DNA from: Setoptus koraiensis
Lineage: Eukaryota > Arthropoda
Assembly: GCA_048013815.1 (NCBI GenBank)
Contig: CM106586.1
Coordinates: 11,408,001 to 11,472,000, forward strand
Direction of reading: 5' to 3'
Length of the DNA: 64,000 bases
Part shown: piece after piece, positions 12,558 to 22,229 of the stretch
How positions within the stretch are numbered: the stretch's first letter is position 1
Layout: the number at the start of each line of letters is the position of its first letter
The notes under the pieces: generated by a model
Told to the model about the DNA's origin: nothing
The model's input: only the letters and a program-made list of their open reading frames with translations
Database searches by the model: none
Made by a program: the position numbers and the translations under genes

Positions 12558-13817
12558 ATGCAGGAAGTACAAGAAAGCTTTAATCAATATCTCAGCATTA
12601 GCAAAATGCTAGGGGGCTTAGTCGAGCAACAATCGGTACTCGTTAACAAGGCCCTACAATCGCATTGGACCCTGGTGAGTGTCGCCGCTCAGTCCAAACA
12701 ACCTGCTATGAAGGATCTGATAACACTACTTGAGCCAACCAGTCAATTAGTTAGACAAATACAAGAATTTACGACAACAAATCGTAGAACCGAGGTCTTC
12801 AATCATTTGTCCGCTATCAGTGAGTCCATTCCCGCTTTGGGATGGCTAACCATCTCACCAGCGCCAGGACCATTTGTCAAAGAAATGATAGACGCCTCTC
12901 AGTTTTATTCAAACAAAGTATTAGTAGCCTACAAGGATAAAGATAAACGTCACGTAGATTGGGTAAAAGCTTGGGTCCAATTTTTACAAAACTTACGCGA
13001 TTATATCAAACAACACCACACTACTGGACTCACATGGAATCCAAGAGGCAATGTGGCCACCGTCGCAGATCTAGGCAAGGGCTCTATACCTCCTCCACCT
13101 GCTCCAATGATGCCACCACCGCCACCTCCCAGCATGGGCAACATGCCAGCCATGGGACTGGGCCAAGCTCAAGACGATACTAGATCGGCTCTGCTTAAGC
13201 AACTAAATCAGGGTACTGATATCACTAAGAATCTAAGAAAGGTCAACAAGGATGATAGATCTCTACGCACTCCTATATCAGATAGGTCGTCTCGTTCAAA
13301 GACACCAGATCCTCGTTCTACTCCTGCTCAGAAACGTCCACCAAAGTTTGAATTCGAAGGTAAAAAATGGGTACTCGAGTATCATGATGGTACTCTCCAG
13401 GAACAATTCGATATCAAAGCAGCAGAAATGAATCAATCCGTCAATATCTACAGATGCGAGCGTATCATGGTTGTTGTGAGTGGTAAAATTAACTCAATCA
13501 CAGTAGACAGTTGTAAAAAATTATCGCTTGTATTCGACGATATAGTTTCTCTGGTTGAATTTATCAATTGTCAAGGCATTCAAGCGCAGCCAATGGGAAA
13601 AATACCAACGATAACAGTCGACAAGACTGACGGTATCCAGCTGTTTTTGAGAAAGGACTCACTGGCGGTGGAGTTAGTTAGTGCAAAATCGGCAGAGATA
13701 AATGTTTGTATAGTCGACGAGAAGACTGGCGACTACAAAGAATATGCTATACCAGAACAGTTGAAAACTCGATGGACTGGTAAACAGTTCAAGACTGAGG
13801 CCCTGGATAAGGCATAA
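12558..13817 (+). CDS. CAP1: Adenylyl cyclase-associated protein (CAP/capulet)
   Basis: An intronless frame of 419 residues. CAP binds G-actin and cofilin-actin, recharging ADP-actin with ATP and helping filament turnover. Order: helical folded domain from the start to about 165 (FNHLSAISESIPALGW, PGPFVKEMIDASQFYSN, HVDWVKAWVQF, HHTTGLTW), polyproline at about 177-191 (IPPPPAPMMPPPPPP), WH2 at about 207-230 (DDTRSALLKQLNQG...LRKV), a Ser/Thr/Pro hinge, and the CARP beta-helix from about 265 to the end (GKINSITVDSCKKLSLVFDD, TISVDKTDG-like, VPEQ-like). The start at 12558 begins directly in the helical domain: the usual first 30-40 residues with the RLE oligomerisation motif are absent or sit in an unseen upstream exon. 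Convergent with NDUFA6, 28 bp apart. Confidence 0.95.
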   Translation: MQEVQESFNQYLSISKMLGGLVEQQSVLVNKALQSHWTLVSVAAQSKQPAMKDLITLLEPTSQLVRQIQEFTTTNRRTEVFNHLSAISESIPALGWLTISPAPGPFVKEMIDASQFYSNKVLVAYKDKDKRHVDWVKAWVQFLQNLRDYIKQHHTTGLTWNPRGNVATVADLGKGSIPPPPAPMMPPPPPPSMGNMPAMGLGQAQDDTRSALLKQLNQGTDITKNLRKVNKDDRSLRTPISDRSSRSKTPDPRSTPAQKRPPKFEFEGKKWVLEYHDGTLQEQFDIKAAEMNQSVNIYRCERIMVVVSGKINSITVDSCKKLSLVFDDIVSLVEFINCQGIQAQPMGKIPTITVDKTDGIQLFLRKDSLAVELVSAKSAEINVCIVDEKTGDYKEYAIPEQLKTRWTGKQFKTEALDKA

Positions 13818-13833
13818 TTTTACTAATGTATTC

Positions 13834-13839
13834 AATAAA
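13834..13839 (+). terminator. Poly(A) signal of CAP
   Basis: AATAAA starting 17 bp after the CAP stop and ending 7 bp before the stop codon of the convergent NDUFA6. CAP transcripts must therefore run antisense into the NDUFA6 coding end. Confidence 0.6.
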
Positions 13840-13845
13840 TTGTAA

Positions 13846-14229
13846 TCATCCTGAGTTCTGCAAGAAATTTTCCAAGAAGTCCTTAGGTTTACTATCTGTT
13901 CTCTTGCGTTTGTCAAAGATTTTCATCACATGACAAGCCTCCTTCTGATGATTGACGCATTCGTTTAATTCTATCTGACCTTTGATGATCATTTGGTCTA
14001 TCACTCTCAGGTCCGATAATCGTGAGTTCTCCACAAAGGTTTCACGGAGCCTCGATCTGGTTTCCTGAACAGGGATTTGCAAATTGTAGTCATACAGAAT
14101 AACAGGCAGTTGTCTGTACCAGGCTTTGTACAAGTTAAGTACCCTTCTTCTTACAGTTTGTTGGTCTAACTTCAGTCCGACTCTGATAGGGGTATGAAGA
14201 GCGAAGGTTAAATCCTTTATTGCAGGCAT
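13846..14229 (-). CDS. NDUFA6: NADH dehydrogenase 1 alpha subcomplex subunit 6 (LYR family)
   Basis: A single-exon frame of 127 residues (human 128). An accessory subunit of mitochondrial complex I in the matrix arm; family members bind the acylated mitochondrial acyl carrier protein (NDUFAB1). The alignment runs along the whole chain: VRRRVLNLYKAWYRQLP, LRETFVENSRLSDLRVID, IIKGQIELNECVNHQKEACHVMKIF and KPKDFLENF. The LYR signature reads LYK here, while the WYR that follows is kept. The 3' end overlaps the expected 3' UTR of CAP. Confidence 0.95.
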   Translation of the reverse strand: MPAIKDLTFALHTPIRVGLKLDQQTVRRRVLNLYKAWYRQLPVILYDYNLQIPVQETRSRLRETFVENSRLSDLRVIDQMIIKGQIELNECVNHQKEACHVMKIFDKRKRTDSKPKDFLENFLQNSG

Positions 14230-15084
14230 GATTGTACGATGAGGATCTTACCAAGCTTAGATTGAATATTTATCGAATAATATCAAATGAACTAGGCTCC
14301 TGAATAATTATAGGATATCGGAGTGCCACCTCAACTGGAGGCGATGCAAATGCTTCGTCTAATTTAGTAAACAGACTGTCTGAATGTCATTCCATTAGAG
14401 TAGTATTATGTGCGCGAAATTCAACTAGTATATCCGAATTATGGATTCCAAAATACTAACAGTTCAAGCAAATAAAGCATGGATAGGATCTATTATGCAA
14501 GATCAAATCATGATGTTCGCTTGGAGCTCCATCTACAAAATCTCGTCCACAAAATTTGCCTGTGAACCATGGATGCTGACGACCTTGTTACTAGCGCTAA
14601 AAGGACAAGCCAGATAGCACGCTATGTTTGTGCGGAATATTCTGTATGATGCTGGAAGCCAAGTTTTGTCCCATTGCGAATTGTCCTCGCCTGAAATGAA
14701 TTTGGCGAGTTTAGCATAATCTCGCAGAGAATTTCTGTATCATTGAAAATGTTCTCACCATCTCTTATAAGGAAAGGAATTTCATTGTTCCATTGCAGTT
14801 CGAAACTGGCAACGAAACGGACAACTTTTCAATGATTCGTATCTATTTTATTCGAGCTGCAAGTTCGGACAATCTTGTGCTGAAAGGTAGCACAATCGGA
14901 AGCGAGAATAGATCGAAACATCATGGATCCGCTACGGCCATAGAAACCATGTCGTCGAGGTGAGCTAACCTGAGATCACGCTACTCTGACATAGTTGTTG
15001 TTGGCAAACGCTTTCAGGTAGAGGCGCACAGGGACATTTTCTGAAACCAAGCAACCAAATCTCGACGAACTCAGTTTGATAATT
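14230..15084. other. Interval between NDUFA6 and the RDP-repeat gene
   Basis: AT-rich, 855 bp, upstream of NDUFA6 on the minus strand. A 58-codon plus-strand frame (14441..14617) matches nothing I know and is probably chance. I see no RNA gene or repeat here. Confidence 0.4.
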
Positions 15085-15615
15085 TCACTCTTGTTGTCCA
15101 GGCCCGCCATCCTCTCCTGGCGCGGGCCGCCTTCCTTTGTAAGCACCATAGAGAACTGCAGCACCTAGGACTGCTGCTCCTATTCCTAGGTATGTCCACG
15201 CAGAACTTGACGATTGTTGTTGTTCTTCTTCTGTCTGGTCACAGACTGGAGATCTTGGCTCCCTTGGCACTCTCGGTTCCCTCGGATCCCTCGGATCTCT
15301 CGGATCGCGCGGCTCTCTCGGAAATCTTGGCGTGCGCGCCGGGTCTCTCGGATCTCTGGGGTCCCTTGGATCTCTGGGATCTCTGGGATCTCTGGGATCT
15401 CTGGGATCGCGCGCTTCTCTTGGTTCCCTGGGAAATCTCGGAGTTCGCGCTGGATCGCGTGGGTCCCTGGGATCTCTGGGATCTCGCGGGTCCCTCGGAT
15501 CGCGTGGCTCTCTTGGTTCTCTCGGATACCTGGGGTCCCTTGGATCTCTAGGTTCCCTGGGAGTCCTGGGTTCACGATAAAACTCGGACTCTTCAGAATC
15601 AGAATGGTACAACAT
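15085..15615 (-). CDS. Arg-Asp-Pro tripeptide-repeat protein with a C-terminal membrane segment (orphan)
   Basis: 176 residues, not recognised. It starts [13 protein letters not shown] (acidic), then about 110 residues of tripeptide repeats, mainly RDP and REP with variants RTP, RYP, RFP, ART and ARD. A short Glu/Gln/Ser spacer ([13 protein letters not shown]) follows, then a hydrophobic, Gly/Ala-rich helix ([19 protein letters not shown]) and a basic then acidic tail. There is no signal peptide, so a tail-anchored or single-pass protein with the repeat in the cytosol is the simplest topology (inference). The repeat is a 9-bp DNA unit, so other frames are also open (GSL, AIPEI types). This frame is preferred because only it has sensible unique ends. 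No stop interrupts it, which argues for selection or a recent origin. Confidence 0.55.
   Translation of the reverse strand: MLYHSDSEESEFYREPRTPREPRDPRDPRYPREPREPRDPRDPRDPRDPRDPRDPARTPRFPREPREARDPRDPRDPRDPRDPRDPRDPRDPARTPRFPREPRDPRDPRDPREPRVPREPRSPVCDQTEEEQQQSSSSAWTYLGIGAAVLGAAVLYGAYKGRRPAPGEDGGPGQQE
15249..15577. repeat. 9-bp coding minisatellite (GGATCTCTG-like)
   Basis: About 36 imperfect copies of a 9-bp unit (variants ggatctctg, ggatccctc, ggttccctg, ggatcgcgc). It encodes the Arg-Asp-Pro tripeptides on the minus strand. A longer block containing GCGCGC plus TTCTC/GGAAATCT variants recurs twice, so the array grew partly by duplication of larger blocks. Confidence 0.85.
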
Positions 15616-16314
15616 TATCCAAGCGGGCGTTCCAATGTAATTGGTCGCGTGCAGATATATACCCTATGTGTATGTTGCTGATTGAGGGCTGCACTTGATG
15701 ATGAATTTTTACTTTTTTGGAACAATTTCAACTAGTGTTACGTTTTCTCTTTTGTGAGATTTGAGTTAAATAGATTGGAGCCAATAACTATCCAATAGGT
15801 ATGCCAAATATTAATTGTTTGAATCAGTCATAGGGCAAAATGCAAACTGCAATTAACTCAATAAGCACTGCAATTAACTCATTCAGTGGATAAAAATTGT
15901 TGTCAACAACAGATATGAGTTTGTCTTTCTGAAAATAGATCATATTACAGCACCATCATCAACGCTTGCAGTTAATGTCAATGTAGTTAACAGGGGTGTG
16001 TTATCGCTAACTTATAACTTTGTAAGTGCTGAGTCAGACCTGAAATTTGACATAATATTGTCCCATCAAAGATATGTTGAGCTACGCGTGATCGTTGCCA
16101 TACCAGAAGCTGCTTACTGTGTACTTTTTATCAAATACATGTGATACTAAACAATTGTGGATGATATACTATCAAGTTGTTTATGATTCCTATGGTGCAA
16201 TAAACTCGTTGCAACTCACACTTATCACATCAACTCCCAGCTACTGGGAAAGACCGAAAACGAAGTGAATTCATTTGCACTGCATTTATTGTTAAAACGA
16301 ATTGTTATGTGCAA
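15616..16314. other. Interval upstream of the RDP-repeat gene
   Basis: 699 bp, AT-rich. A short direct repeat (tgcaattaactca, twice at about 15848-15882) is the only structure I noticed. It should contain the promoter of the RDP-repeat gene and the 3' UTR of the orphan membrane-protein gene. Confidence 0.4.
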
Positions 16315-17820
16315 TCATTGGTTGACCTTCATTGGCACTTTTGGGTGCCCTCTAGCTCTTGAAATTGGGCCCTTTAAATCCAAGAACAATAGCAATGCCA
16401 CAACGGCCACGCAACCTATCATGATTAGTGCAGCTTCCCATGTTGGCACGTGGTGTCCAAAAAGCACAAAATGAAAATGAGAACCTGACGCTGCATGATG
16501 GGCATGAGAGCCAAATTGAACTTCTCCTTCGGATGTTCCAAAATCTCTCTCCATTGATCGCTTGAAAGACTCGCCAGAATATCTCAATTGAAGAAATTTT
16601 GCTGACATCGCTTCATTTTTTCCAAAACTTTTCGCTAGCCAACCCGCGAAGCCTGCCTTGAACGTGTAACATTTTAGATTCTCACTGAACTCTTCAAATG
16701 TGTCCCTCACTGCAGAAAATCTATGCCACTCTGTCTCAACTGGCTCACATCCGGATCTTATCTCATTGTCATGTGTGATGGACCTGGAACGGGTCTCGTG
16801 ACATTCTTCACGCTCGCCAATATGTAAAGTCAGCATTTTCTCACCCTCCTCTGGCTTCACCGGAACCTCTTGTTGTGTATCCAGATGAACTTTGATAATG
16901 AGCAAACCCTGACAATGTTGTACCAATTTTGTCCATCTCTTCACTTGTTCATTGTCTCTCAATTTTGCATCAATAGACTCGTCATTGTCTGCCATATAGC
17001 CCTTCCATGCCAGTCTTACCACCGGATATATAGAACTGCGCGCGTATGATTCTATTAATCGGCATGCCTTTCTGGCCCGAATGTAATCCTGGAATAAATC
17101 ATCATTATCGCATGTGACCCCGATAGATATTTGAGTGTCTCTGCGCAATTTAAACAAATCGTTTATAACAAGGCTCTCCAAATGATTCGAGTTGCGCGGT
17201 GAAGCCAGCTTGACGGCTACTGACACCAAATCGAATAATGCTGGCTGTCGCTGATTGTCAGTTGACTTTGCTTCATTTATACTTTCAATATTTTCCACTT
17301 TCTCCTCTATCAATCTTAGACTTTCAGCTAATTCCTTGTTTTCGTTTTCTGCTAAAAGTAATTTTTTCACTAGCGACTCTTTGCAAGTCAGAACAACTTG
17401 GCCAGCGAATGTTCTGAAAAACGGAAGTAGCCTATTTTCTTTTTTTATCTTAAATATCTTAGAATAAACAACATGCTCTCTCAGTTGATGGTCAAACTCT
17501 ATCAATTGATCAATAAAATCTGGCTCACAAACCGAGTGGACAGATTTTATTTGGTCTACAATTCTGTTGAGTGCCCGGATGTCGGCCAACCCCTCTGAGC
17601 TTCTCAAACACCTGTTGACGTCTTCTTCGAATAGTCTACCATGTTCCCAAAATGTTTGCTTCACCAATGTACGGAATGCCTCTACCGTTTCAATATGTTT
17701 GACAGCATTTTTACAATCTTTGAGAGCGGTTGAAGAACTACTATTTGCGCCAGAATATGACACTAGATCTAAACAGACTACACTGAACAGAACTAGCAAT
17801 ATCGACAAATGAGATTGCAT
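16315..17820 (-). CDS. Orphan single-pass membrane glycoprotein candidate
   Basis: 501 residues from the ATG at 17820, chosen because MQSHLSILLVLFSVV is a clear signal peptide; a start at 17871 would only add 17 residues before it. Not recognised. Visible parts: signal peptide (1-25), a largely alpha-helical, charged ectodomain with about ten cysteines, a coiled-coil-like stretch (AENENKELAESLRLIEEKVE), a His-rich juxtamembrane patch (GSHAHHAASGSHFHF), a membrane segment (EAALIMIGCVAVVALLLFL) and a short basic tail. The topology is type I, extracellular or lumenal N-terminus (inference). A broken copy of its middle part lies inverted at about 20775-21131, so the gene belongs to a small duplicated family. 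Confidence 0.75.
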   Translation of the reverse strand: MQSHLSILLVLFSVVCLDLVSYSGANSSSSTALKDCKNAVKHIETVEAFRTLVKQTFWEHGRLFEEDVNRCLRSSEGLADIRALNRIVDQIKSVHSVCEPDFIDQLIEFDHQLREHVVYSKIFKIKKENRLLPFFRTFAGQVVLTCKESLVKKLLLAENENKELAESLRLIEEKVENIESINEAKSTDNQRQPALFDLVSVAVKLASPRNSNHLESLVINDLFKLRRDTQISIGVTCDNDDLFQDYIRARKACRLIESYARSSIYPVVRLAWKGYMADNDESIDAKLRDNEQVKRWTKLVQHCQGLLIIKVHLDTQQEVPVKPEEGEKMLTLHIGEREECHETRSRSITHDNEIRSGCEPVETEWHRFSAVRDTFEEFSENLKCYTFKAGFAGWLAKSFGKNEAMSAKFLQLRYSGESFKRSMERDFGTSEGEVQFGSHAHHAASGSHFHFVLFGHHVPTWEAALIMIGCVAVVALLLFLDLKGPISRARGHPKVPMKVNQ

Positions 17821-18410
17821 ATTTTTTGACTTATTTCTCCAAACTTTCGGTCCTAGAATATTCCACAACACGTATGTCGGTTAGCTGAATCGATACTTTG
17901 CACTTGTCGAAAATTCTACCCACCGAGTCTAAACATTTCGATGGAATGTGCTATAAAAACTTATCAATAACTAGTTATTTATAGAACAAGATTCACAAAA
18001 AAGCCATGCACAATCTGTTGGAACTCATTGTGTGCCTGAGGCACTTATTAGGTTGACTCTATTTGCTCTTGTAATCTGGATAGCGCCGAGAAAATTGAAA
18101 GAAATGTCAACATCTTCCGCTAAACTAGAAGAACAAATTCCTGAGTATGGTCGACAATAGACAGATTTATTAAATATCAGCAACTCGACGCATGAATGTT
18201 GCGATAGATGTTTTGTTCATTTGGTTTATCTACACATTTATCTGCTGAAGATACTCTACGTCGATCGTTACAGAATCGATACGGATTGCTAATAGTAAAT
18301 GTTGGTTCGGGGAATTGAGCAGAAGTAGATGGCTCAGAAGTTGACGGAATCATTACGAAGCGGTTCAAATCTCCTGTTCATGTTTTCGAAAATCTTACTC
18401 GATCTTTTGT
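17821..18410. other. Interval between the orphan membrane-protein gene and the lipase
   Basis: 590 bp of AT-rich DNA between two genes on the same strand. It holds the 3' end of the lipase transcript and the promoter of the orphan gene. No convincing coding frame. Confidence 0.4.
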
Positions 18411-20236
18411 CTATTTCATACGCTGACTTAGTAGATTTAGTATTGGTATATTCATCTGAACATCAATATCCTCGGCTAGGATGTAGTCTAAGTGATTCCA
18501 GTTGGGTATCACCGAGTACACAATGGGTGGAACTGAATTCGATAATTGATGCATGGTAATGAAAAAGATGGAACTTGATTAGTCTGGTTGTACCTGTCAA
18601 GAGAGGCTGAGGGGTTTTATTGTTAGATGATTATGCAATACTTTACATTGAAGCGAGTTGATCCAAACTGAATTATCCTCCGGCGAGGACAGAATGTCTT
18701 TCGAACCAACATATACCGCAATACCGTCAAGCTCTATGGCCGACGTGTTGTAAATAGCCGGCTTGGGCTAAATGATGGTAAGTATATAGAGAGAAGGAGA
18801 AGGATGAGTAGAAGCCAATAATTCCAACGCAGCCAACACAATCATGATTATGGTATACTTACTGATCCAAAAAGCTGTATGTTGCCTGCTATTCCATGGT
18901 CAAAGAATGACATGCGATCCTCAAATTGGTTTTGAAGAAAATGAAGGAGGCCCCTGAAACTCGTCGGGAATCTCAAAAGACGACCCAAAAATAGTAAGCC
19001 CTGCGAATTGTATTTGCATTTTGAAAAAGATCGTTGTTAGTGACAACTGATTGCTCTCAGGTCAAAGTGAATGGATAAACTAAAGAATGCTTTGAACGAT
19101 ACTGACATCGTAAGCTTTGAGTCCGTTGAAACCAAATACCAAATTGAAACCTATTCTTATCAACAACAAAACAAGATCTGGCTTTATCATGTATATTGCC
19201 AGTACTATCTTGGTAAGTACTCTGCCAAGTTTTGGTGGAACAAATGGGAAATCGTCGAAAATGTCAGGTATATTTTTGAGGATGGCACCGATTGGTCTCA
19301 GCAGTCCACCGTCGTGTCTCAAGGTAGTTATTGGTGCTATGCACAAGAAAGTGTGTATCTTTTTAGCAAAGCTCGGATCAATAGCCAATTTGGCTATCAT
19401 TGTGAACGTTGATTGGGAATATCCAGCAAAAACAACCTTGCTTTTGCCAGTTAAATTTCTCACCGCGTCCACCATACATGGTATGTCATATTTGGCCTGT
19501 TCATCTAGAGAGAAGCGCCAAAACTGTGAATCTTTTGTTGAATACTTGGTGTGTAGCTTCAGTTGAGGCTTCGAGTTGGCCAAGCTGCCTCTGCTGGTGG
19601 GCAGCCAAACATCGAAACCATTGTTGGCCAACAGTATCGCCAGATTACGAGCGCTTGATTTTTGTTTCGTGTCGGACGATTGGCGGGGCCACTTGAGTGC
19701 TCTAGATTCATTGATCGATTGACAAACAAAATTGTACGAGGCTTGAATGTGACCGTGGCTCAACAAAACAGGAATCTCTCTCAGCTTGGATCTGTTGGCC
19801 AACGGATTGATTACATGTATCAACTCTATGGTATAGCCATCTTCCGTTACAAAATAATGTGTCTTGTATCTGAAGCCGGTCTTCTTCAAGATGGCCTCCT
19901 GAGCATTTTTGTGTTTTGCATTGAATTAGATAAGTCGTAGGGGAGAAAATGGACTCGTGTTGTCGATGTCAATGTTGTTGTGTCATATGTATCGTGGTAT
20001 ATGAGTAATGATTGCGCTCAAGCGAAGGGACTTTTCGAAAGACTTACTGTAGGCGCAAAGTTATAACCAAACTCTCCATAATCTTTATAGTTCACATCCT
20101 CATCGCCCAATGAGAATAGTCGCACAAGTAGGCTGTCTTCAGTTGCGCTGGGAACCAGTTGATGTTCCGCTAGCCTGCTTAAAGAGACCACTAATAATAC
20201 TGCAGACAACGACTTGAAAAATATTGATTTTTGCAT
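18411..20236 (-). CDS. Acid lipase (lysosomal/gastric lipase family), secreted, 5 exons
   Basis: Exons are 20236..20048, 19898..19107, 19000..18863, 18767..18647 and 18532..18411; total 453 residues. An alpha/beta-hydrolase that cleaves triacylglycerols or cholesteryl esters in gut or lysosome. Start at 20236 gives the signal peptide MQKSIFFKSLSAVLLVVSLS. Motifs: HYFVTEDGYTIEL lid-side strand, PVLLSHGH oxyanion region, GFDVWLPTSRG, nucleophile in GYSQS (Ser224), Asp397 in GSKD and His427 in NWNHLDYI. The spacings (173 and 30) match gastric lipase (171 and 29). The usual GHSQG elbow reads GYSQS. A DEQAKYDIP segment replaces the common DEMAKYDLP. A donor GTCAGT (exon 2) is non-ideal but the join restores the family order. 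The gene is flanked by the orphan gene and its inverted partial copy. Confidence 0.92.
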
Positions 20237-20583
20237 CGTGCTATCTCGCCAATGTTTAACGATGATCCTCCTAAGATCTAGATTTAACGGATTTTGTCTG
20301 CAGGAACACAAGATGGCTTCACTCAATGAATTTCAGAGGCCAAATAGAATAGCGACGATTTTATTGGCCAATGGCCTATTTTACATGGTCTTTGTCACAA
20401 AATTGCCATCCTTAATTGATCCGACAGACGGTGGTACGACTTTCACCACCTCCAGTGTCTTAACATAGTTAATCTTTTGAACAACTGTAACATCTGCAAA
20501 ATCAATGTAGGTGCAACTCTACTGAACAGAGGTGTCTCGCTGAATGATATCGGTCTTGCCCGTAACGCTAGTCACAAAGTACA

Positions 20584-21131
20584 ATGCTCGAGAATTTTTC
20601 GTTATCACTAGCGATTTGTGTTGTTGCTTCTTTCAAATTTTTCGAGCACAATCTGGATAACAAAAACAAATGCAACGTAGCTCTGACAGTTCAAAATCAC
20701 GCTCTGAATGAGGTATCCCATGAAGTGAATCAAATGTGTGTAAATCAAAGCAATTCAGGCACACAGCGGTTTCTCGAATCATTTGGAGACTTATGTCATG
20801 AATGATTTGTTCGAATCAAACAAAGAAACTGAAATATTCACCGGGGCGCATGCGACAATGATGATTTATTACACGATTACATTCGGGCCAGAGAGGCGTG
20901 TCGATTAATCGAATCATACGCGCGCAGTTCTATATATCCGGTGGTAAGACTGGCATGGAAGGGCTATATGGCAGACAATGACGAGCCTATTGATGCGAAA
21001 TTGAGACAACGAACAAGTGGAGAGATGGACAAAATTGGTGCAACATTGCCAGCGTCATTATCAAGCTAGCTTCCGGTGAAGCCAGAGAAGGACGAGAAAA
21101 TGCCGACTCAAAATATTGATGAGCGTGATCT
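20584..21131 (+). pseudogene. Broken, inverted partial copy of the orphan membrane-protein gene
   Basis: From about 20775 to 21131 the plus strand closely resembles the orphan gene's minus-strand coding sequence (its counterpart lies at about 16797-17197). The long identical stretch encodes CRLIESYARSSIYPVVRLAW and GYMADND. The copy has a stop and several small indels that shift the frame, and it lacks both the 3' half and the membrane segment. A separate 73-codon frame at 20584..20805 starts with a signal-peptide-like MLENFSLSLAICVVASFKFF and runs into the homologous part, so the start of a diverged paralogue may survive. The copy is in opposite orientation to its source, with the lipase gene between them. 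Confidence 0.8.
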
Positions 21132-21158
21132 ATGCAATATAGTGGAAAAGAAAAACTT

Positions 21159-21701
21159 TTATGTTAGGGTATCTTCATTTCTAAGGTATTCTCCTACGTC
21201 GGCCTGATGAAAACAAACAATACTCAGTGGATCCGATGTTTGACATTCTAGAGTGGATTTTGCGGTCGCTCCGAAACCTATTGGTGTGTCATTCAATGAG
21301 TATACCACCACTCCTTGGTATTTAGGCGTATTTTCTGTGATTCTCGCCAGTCCAGATTTCAAAGCATGATTACCATACATAAACTGCAACTCTGCTTGTG
21401 GTTTGAGCCAGATTTTGTGCTTGGCATATGGGGCCAGATAATTGAGTGCAGTTATGTGTAACCTGAAGGACTTTGATTTTGTGAATTTGCCCATGCATGT
21501 GCCAAAACTAATTAACTCATCTCTTGATATGCTAGCAGCAAGCTTAACGATGGTCTCATTACAGTAGAAGACTCTATCTCTGTGATACATGAAACAGTAT
21601 TTTCCATCCGTGCGTTCCAATAATAATTTGATGCTATCACCAATATATTTGGATATTTTCTCATGGACTGCCTTGGTTTCGTCTGGCTTGAGTTCTCTCA
21701 T
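21159..21701 (-). CDS. NIP7: 60S ribosome subunit biogenesis protein NIP7
   Basis: A single-exon frame of 180 residues, the same length as human NIP7. It acts in the nucleolus in 27S pre-rRNA processing and 60S assembly; the C-terminal PUA domain binds RNA. The match runs end to end: [109 protein letters not shown] and [17 protein letters not shown]. Its start faces LTV1 across 528 bp that also holds a tRNA gene. Confidence 0.97.
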   Translation of the reverse strand: MRELKPDETKAVHEKISKYIGDSIKLLLERTDGKYCFMYHRDRVFYCNETIVKLAASISRDELISFGTCMGKFTKSKSFRLHITALNYLAPYAKHKIWLKPQAELQFMYGNHALKSGLARITENTPKYQGVVVYSLNDTPIGFGATAKSTLECQTSDPLSIVCFHQADVGEYLRNEDTLT

Positions 21702-21875
21702 GATTAGGTTATAATTTATTTTTGATTTTAATGAAATCTAGTGGAATAATAATATGGCGTGTTCATGTGGAGTCGACTTTTCCAGAGAGCCAATTCTTTA
21801 AAAATACTAATCTACACGTGCTTCAGCAGAGCACTAAAGCCGGGAGATTTAAACATACAAAACAAGAAATTGGGC

Positions 21876-21880
21876 AAAAA
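21876..21880 (-). terminator. Pol III terminator of tRNA-Lys
   Basis: A run of five T on the minus strand, 6 nt after the discriminator base of the tRNA gene, the usual RNA polymerase III stop signal. Confidence 0.8.
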
Positions 21881-21886
21881 GTAATG

Positions 21887-21959
21887 CGCCCGAGCAGGGG
21901 CTCGAACCCTGGACCCTTAGGTTAAAAGCCTAATGCTCTACCGACTGAGCTACCCGGGC
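21887..21959 (-). tRNA. tRNA-Lys (anticodon UUU)
   Basis: 73 nt on the minus strand. The acceptor stem GCCCGGG pairs with CUCGGGC (one G-U), discriminator G. The D arm has GCUCAGUCGGUAGAGC, which also carries the A box; the anticodon arm reads AGGCUUUUAACCU with anticodon UUU; the T arm CCAGGGUUCGAGCCCCUGC carries the B box GGTTCGAGCC-type sequence. No intron; CCA is not encoded. It lies in the divergent promoter interval of NIP7 and LTV1 on the NIP7 strand. Confidence 0.97.
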
Positions 21960-21978
21960 TTGCTTATACTCTTTATGA

Positions 21979-22197
21979 TCACATTGCCATATGATTAGTG
22001 TGACTAGTGTGATGCCTGTGCCTGTGGCTTTGTCCTCTTCTTCCATGTGACTTGTTTTTGATAATATCATCACATTCCAACGTGCGCGATTGCATTCGTG
22101 TTGCCATTACACATTCATCTTTGTGGTAATCCTCATACTGCTGGATATATTCTACCTTACTCCTCTTCAATAAGAAATATTGAGCAGCCTTAAACAA
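21979..22197 (-). other. Possible small frame, His-rich, doubtful
   Basis: A 72-codon ATG frame directly upstream of LTV1 on the opposite strand (MFKAAQYFLLKRSKVEYIQQ start, RRGQSHRHRHHTSHTNHMAM end). It matches nothing I know and would leave about 30 bp between its start and the LTV1 ATG. Probably chance, listed because the N-terminal part has a protein-like composition. Confidence 0.15.
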
Positions 22198-22229
22198 TCG
22201 ATCATATATCGTTTCATTGAAGCATAAAG

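Noticed and set aside
15192-15681. Alternative frames over the 9-bp array ([20 protein letters not shown])
   Set aside because: All are open only because the unit is a multiple of three. The minus-strand RDP frame has unique, protein-like ends and was preferred.
17821-17871. Upstream start for the orphan membrane protein
   Set aside because: It would put 17 residues before a clear signal peptide; the ATG at 17820 is more likely.
20237-20326. Upstream start for the lipase
   Set aside because: The ATG at 20236 directly gives a signal peptide; the longer start adds a charged, Cys-containing stretch atypical for secreted lipases.
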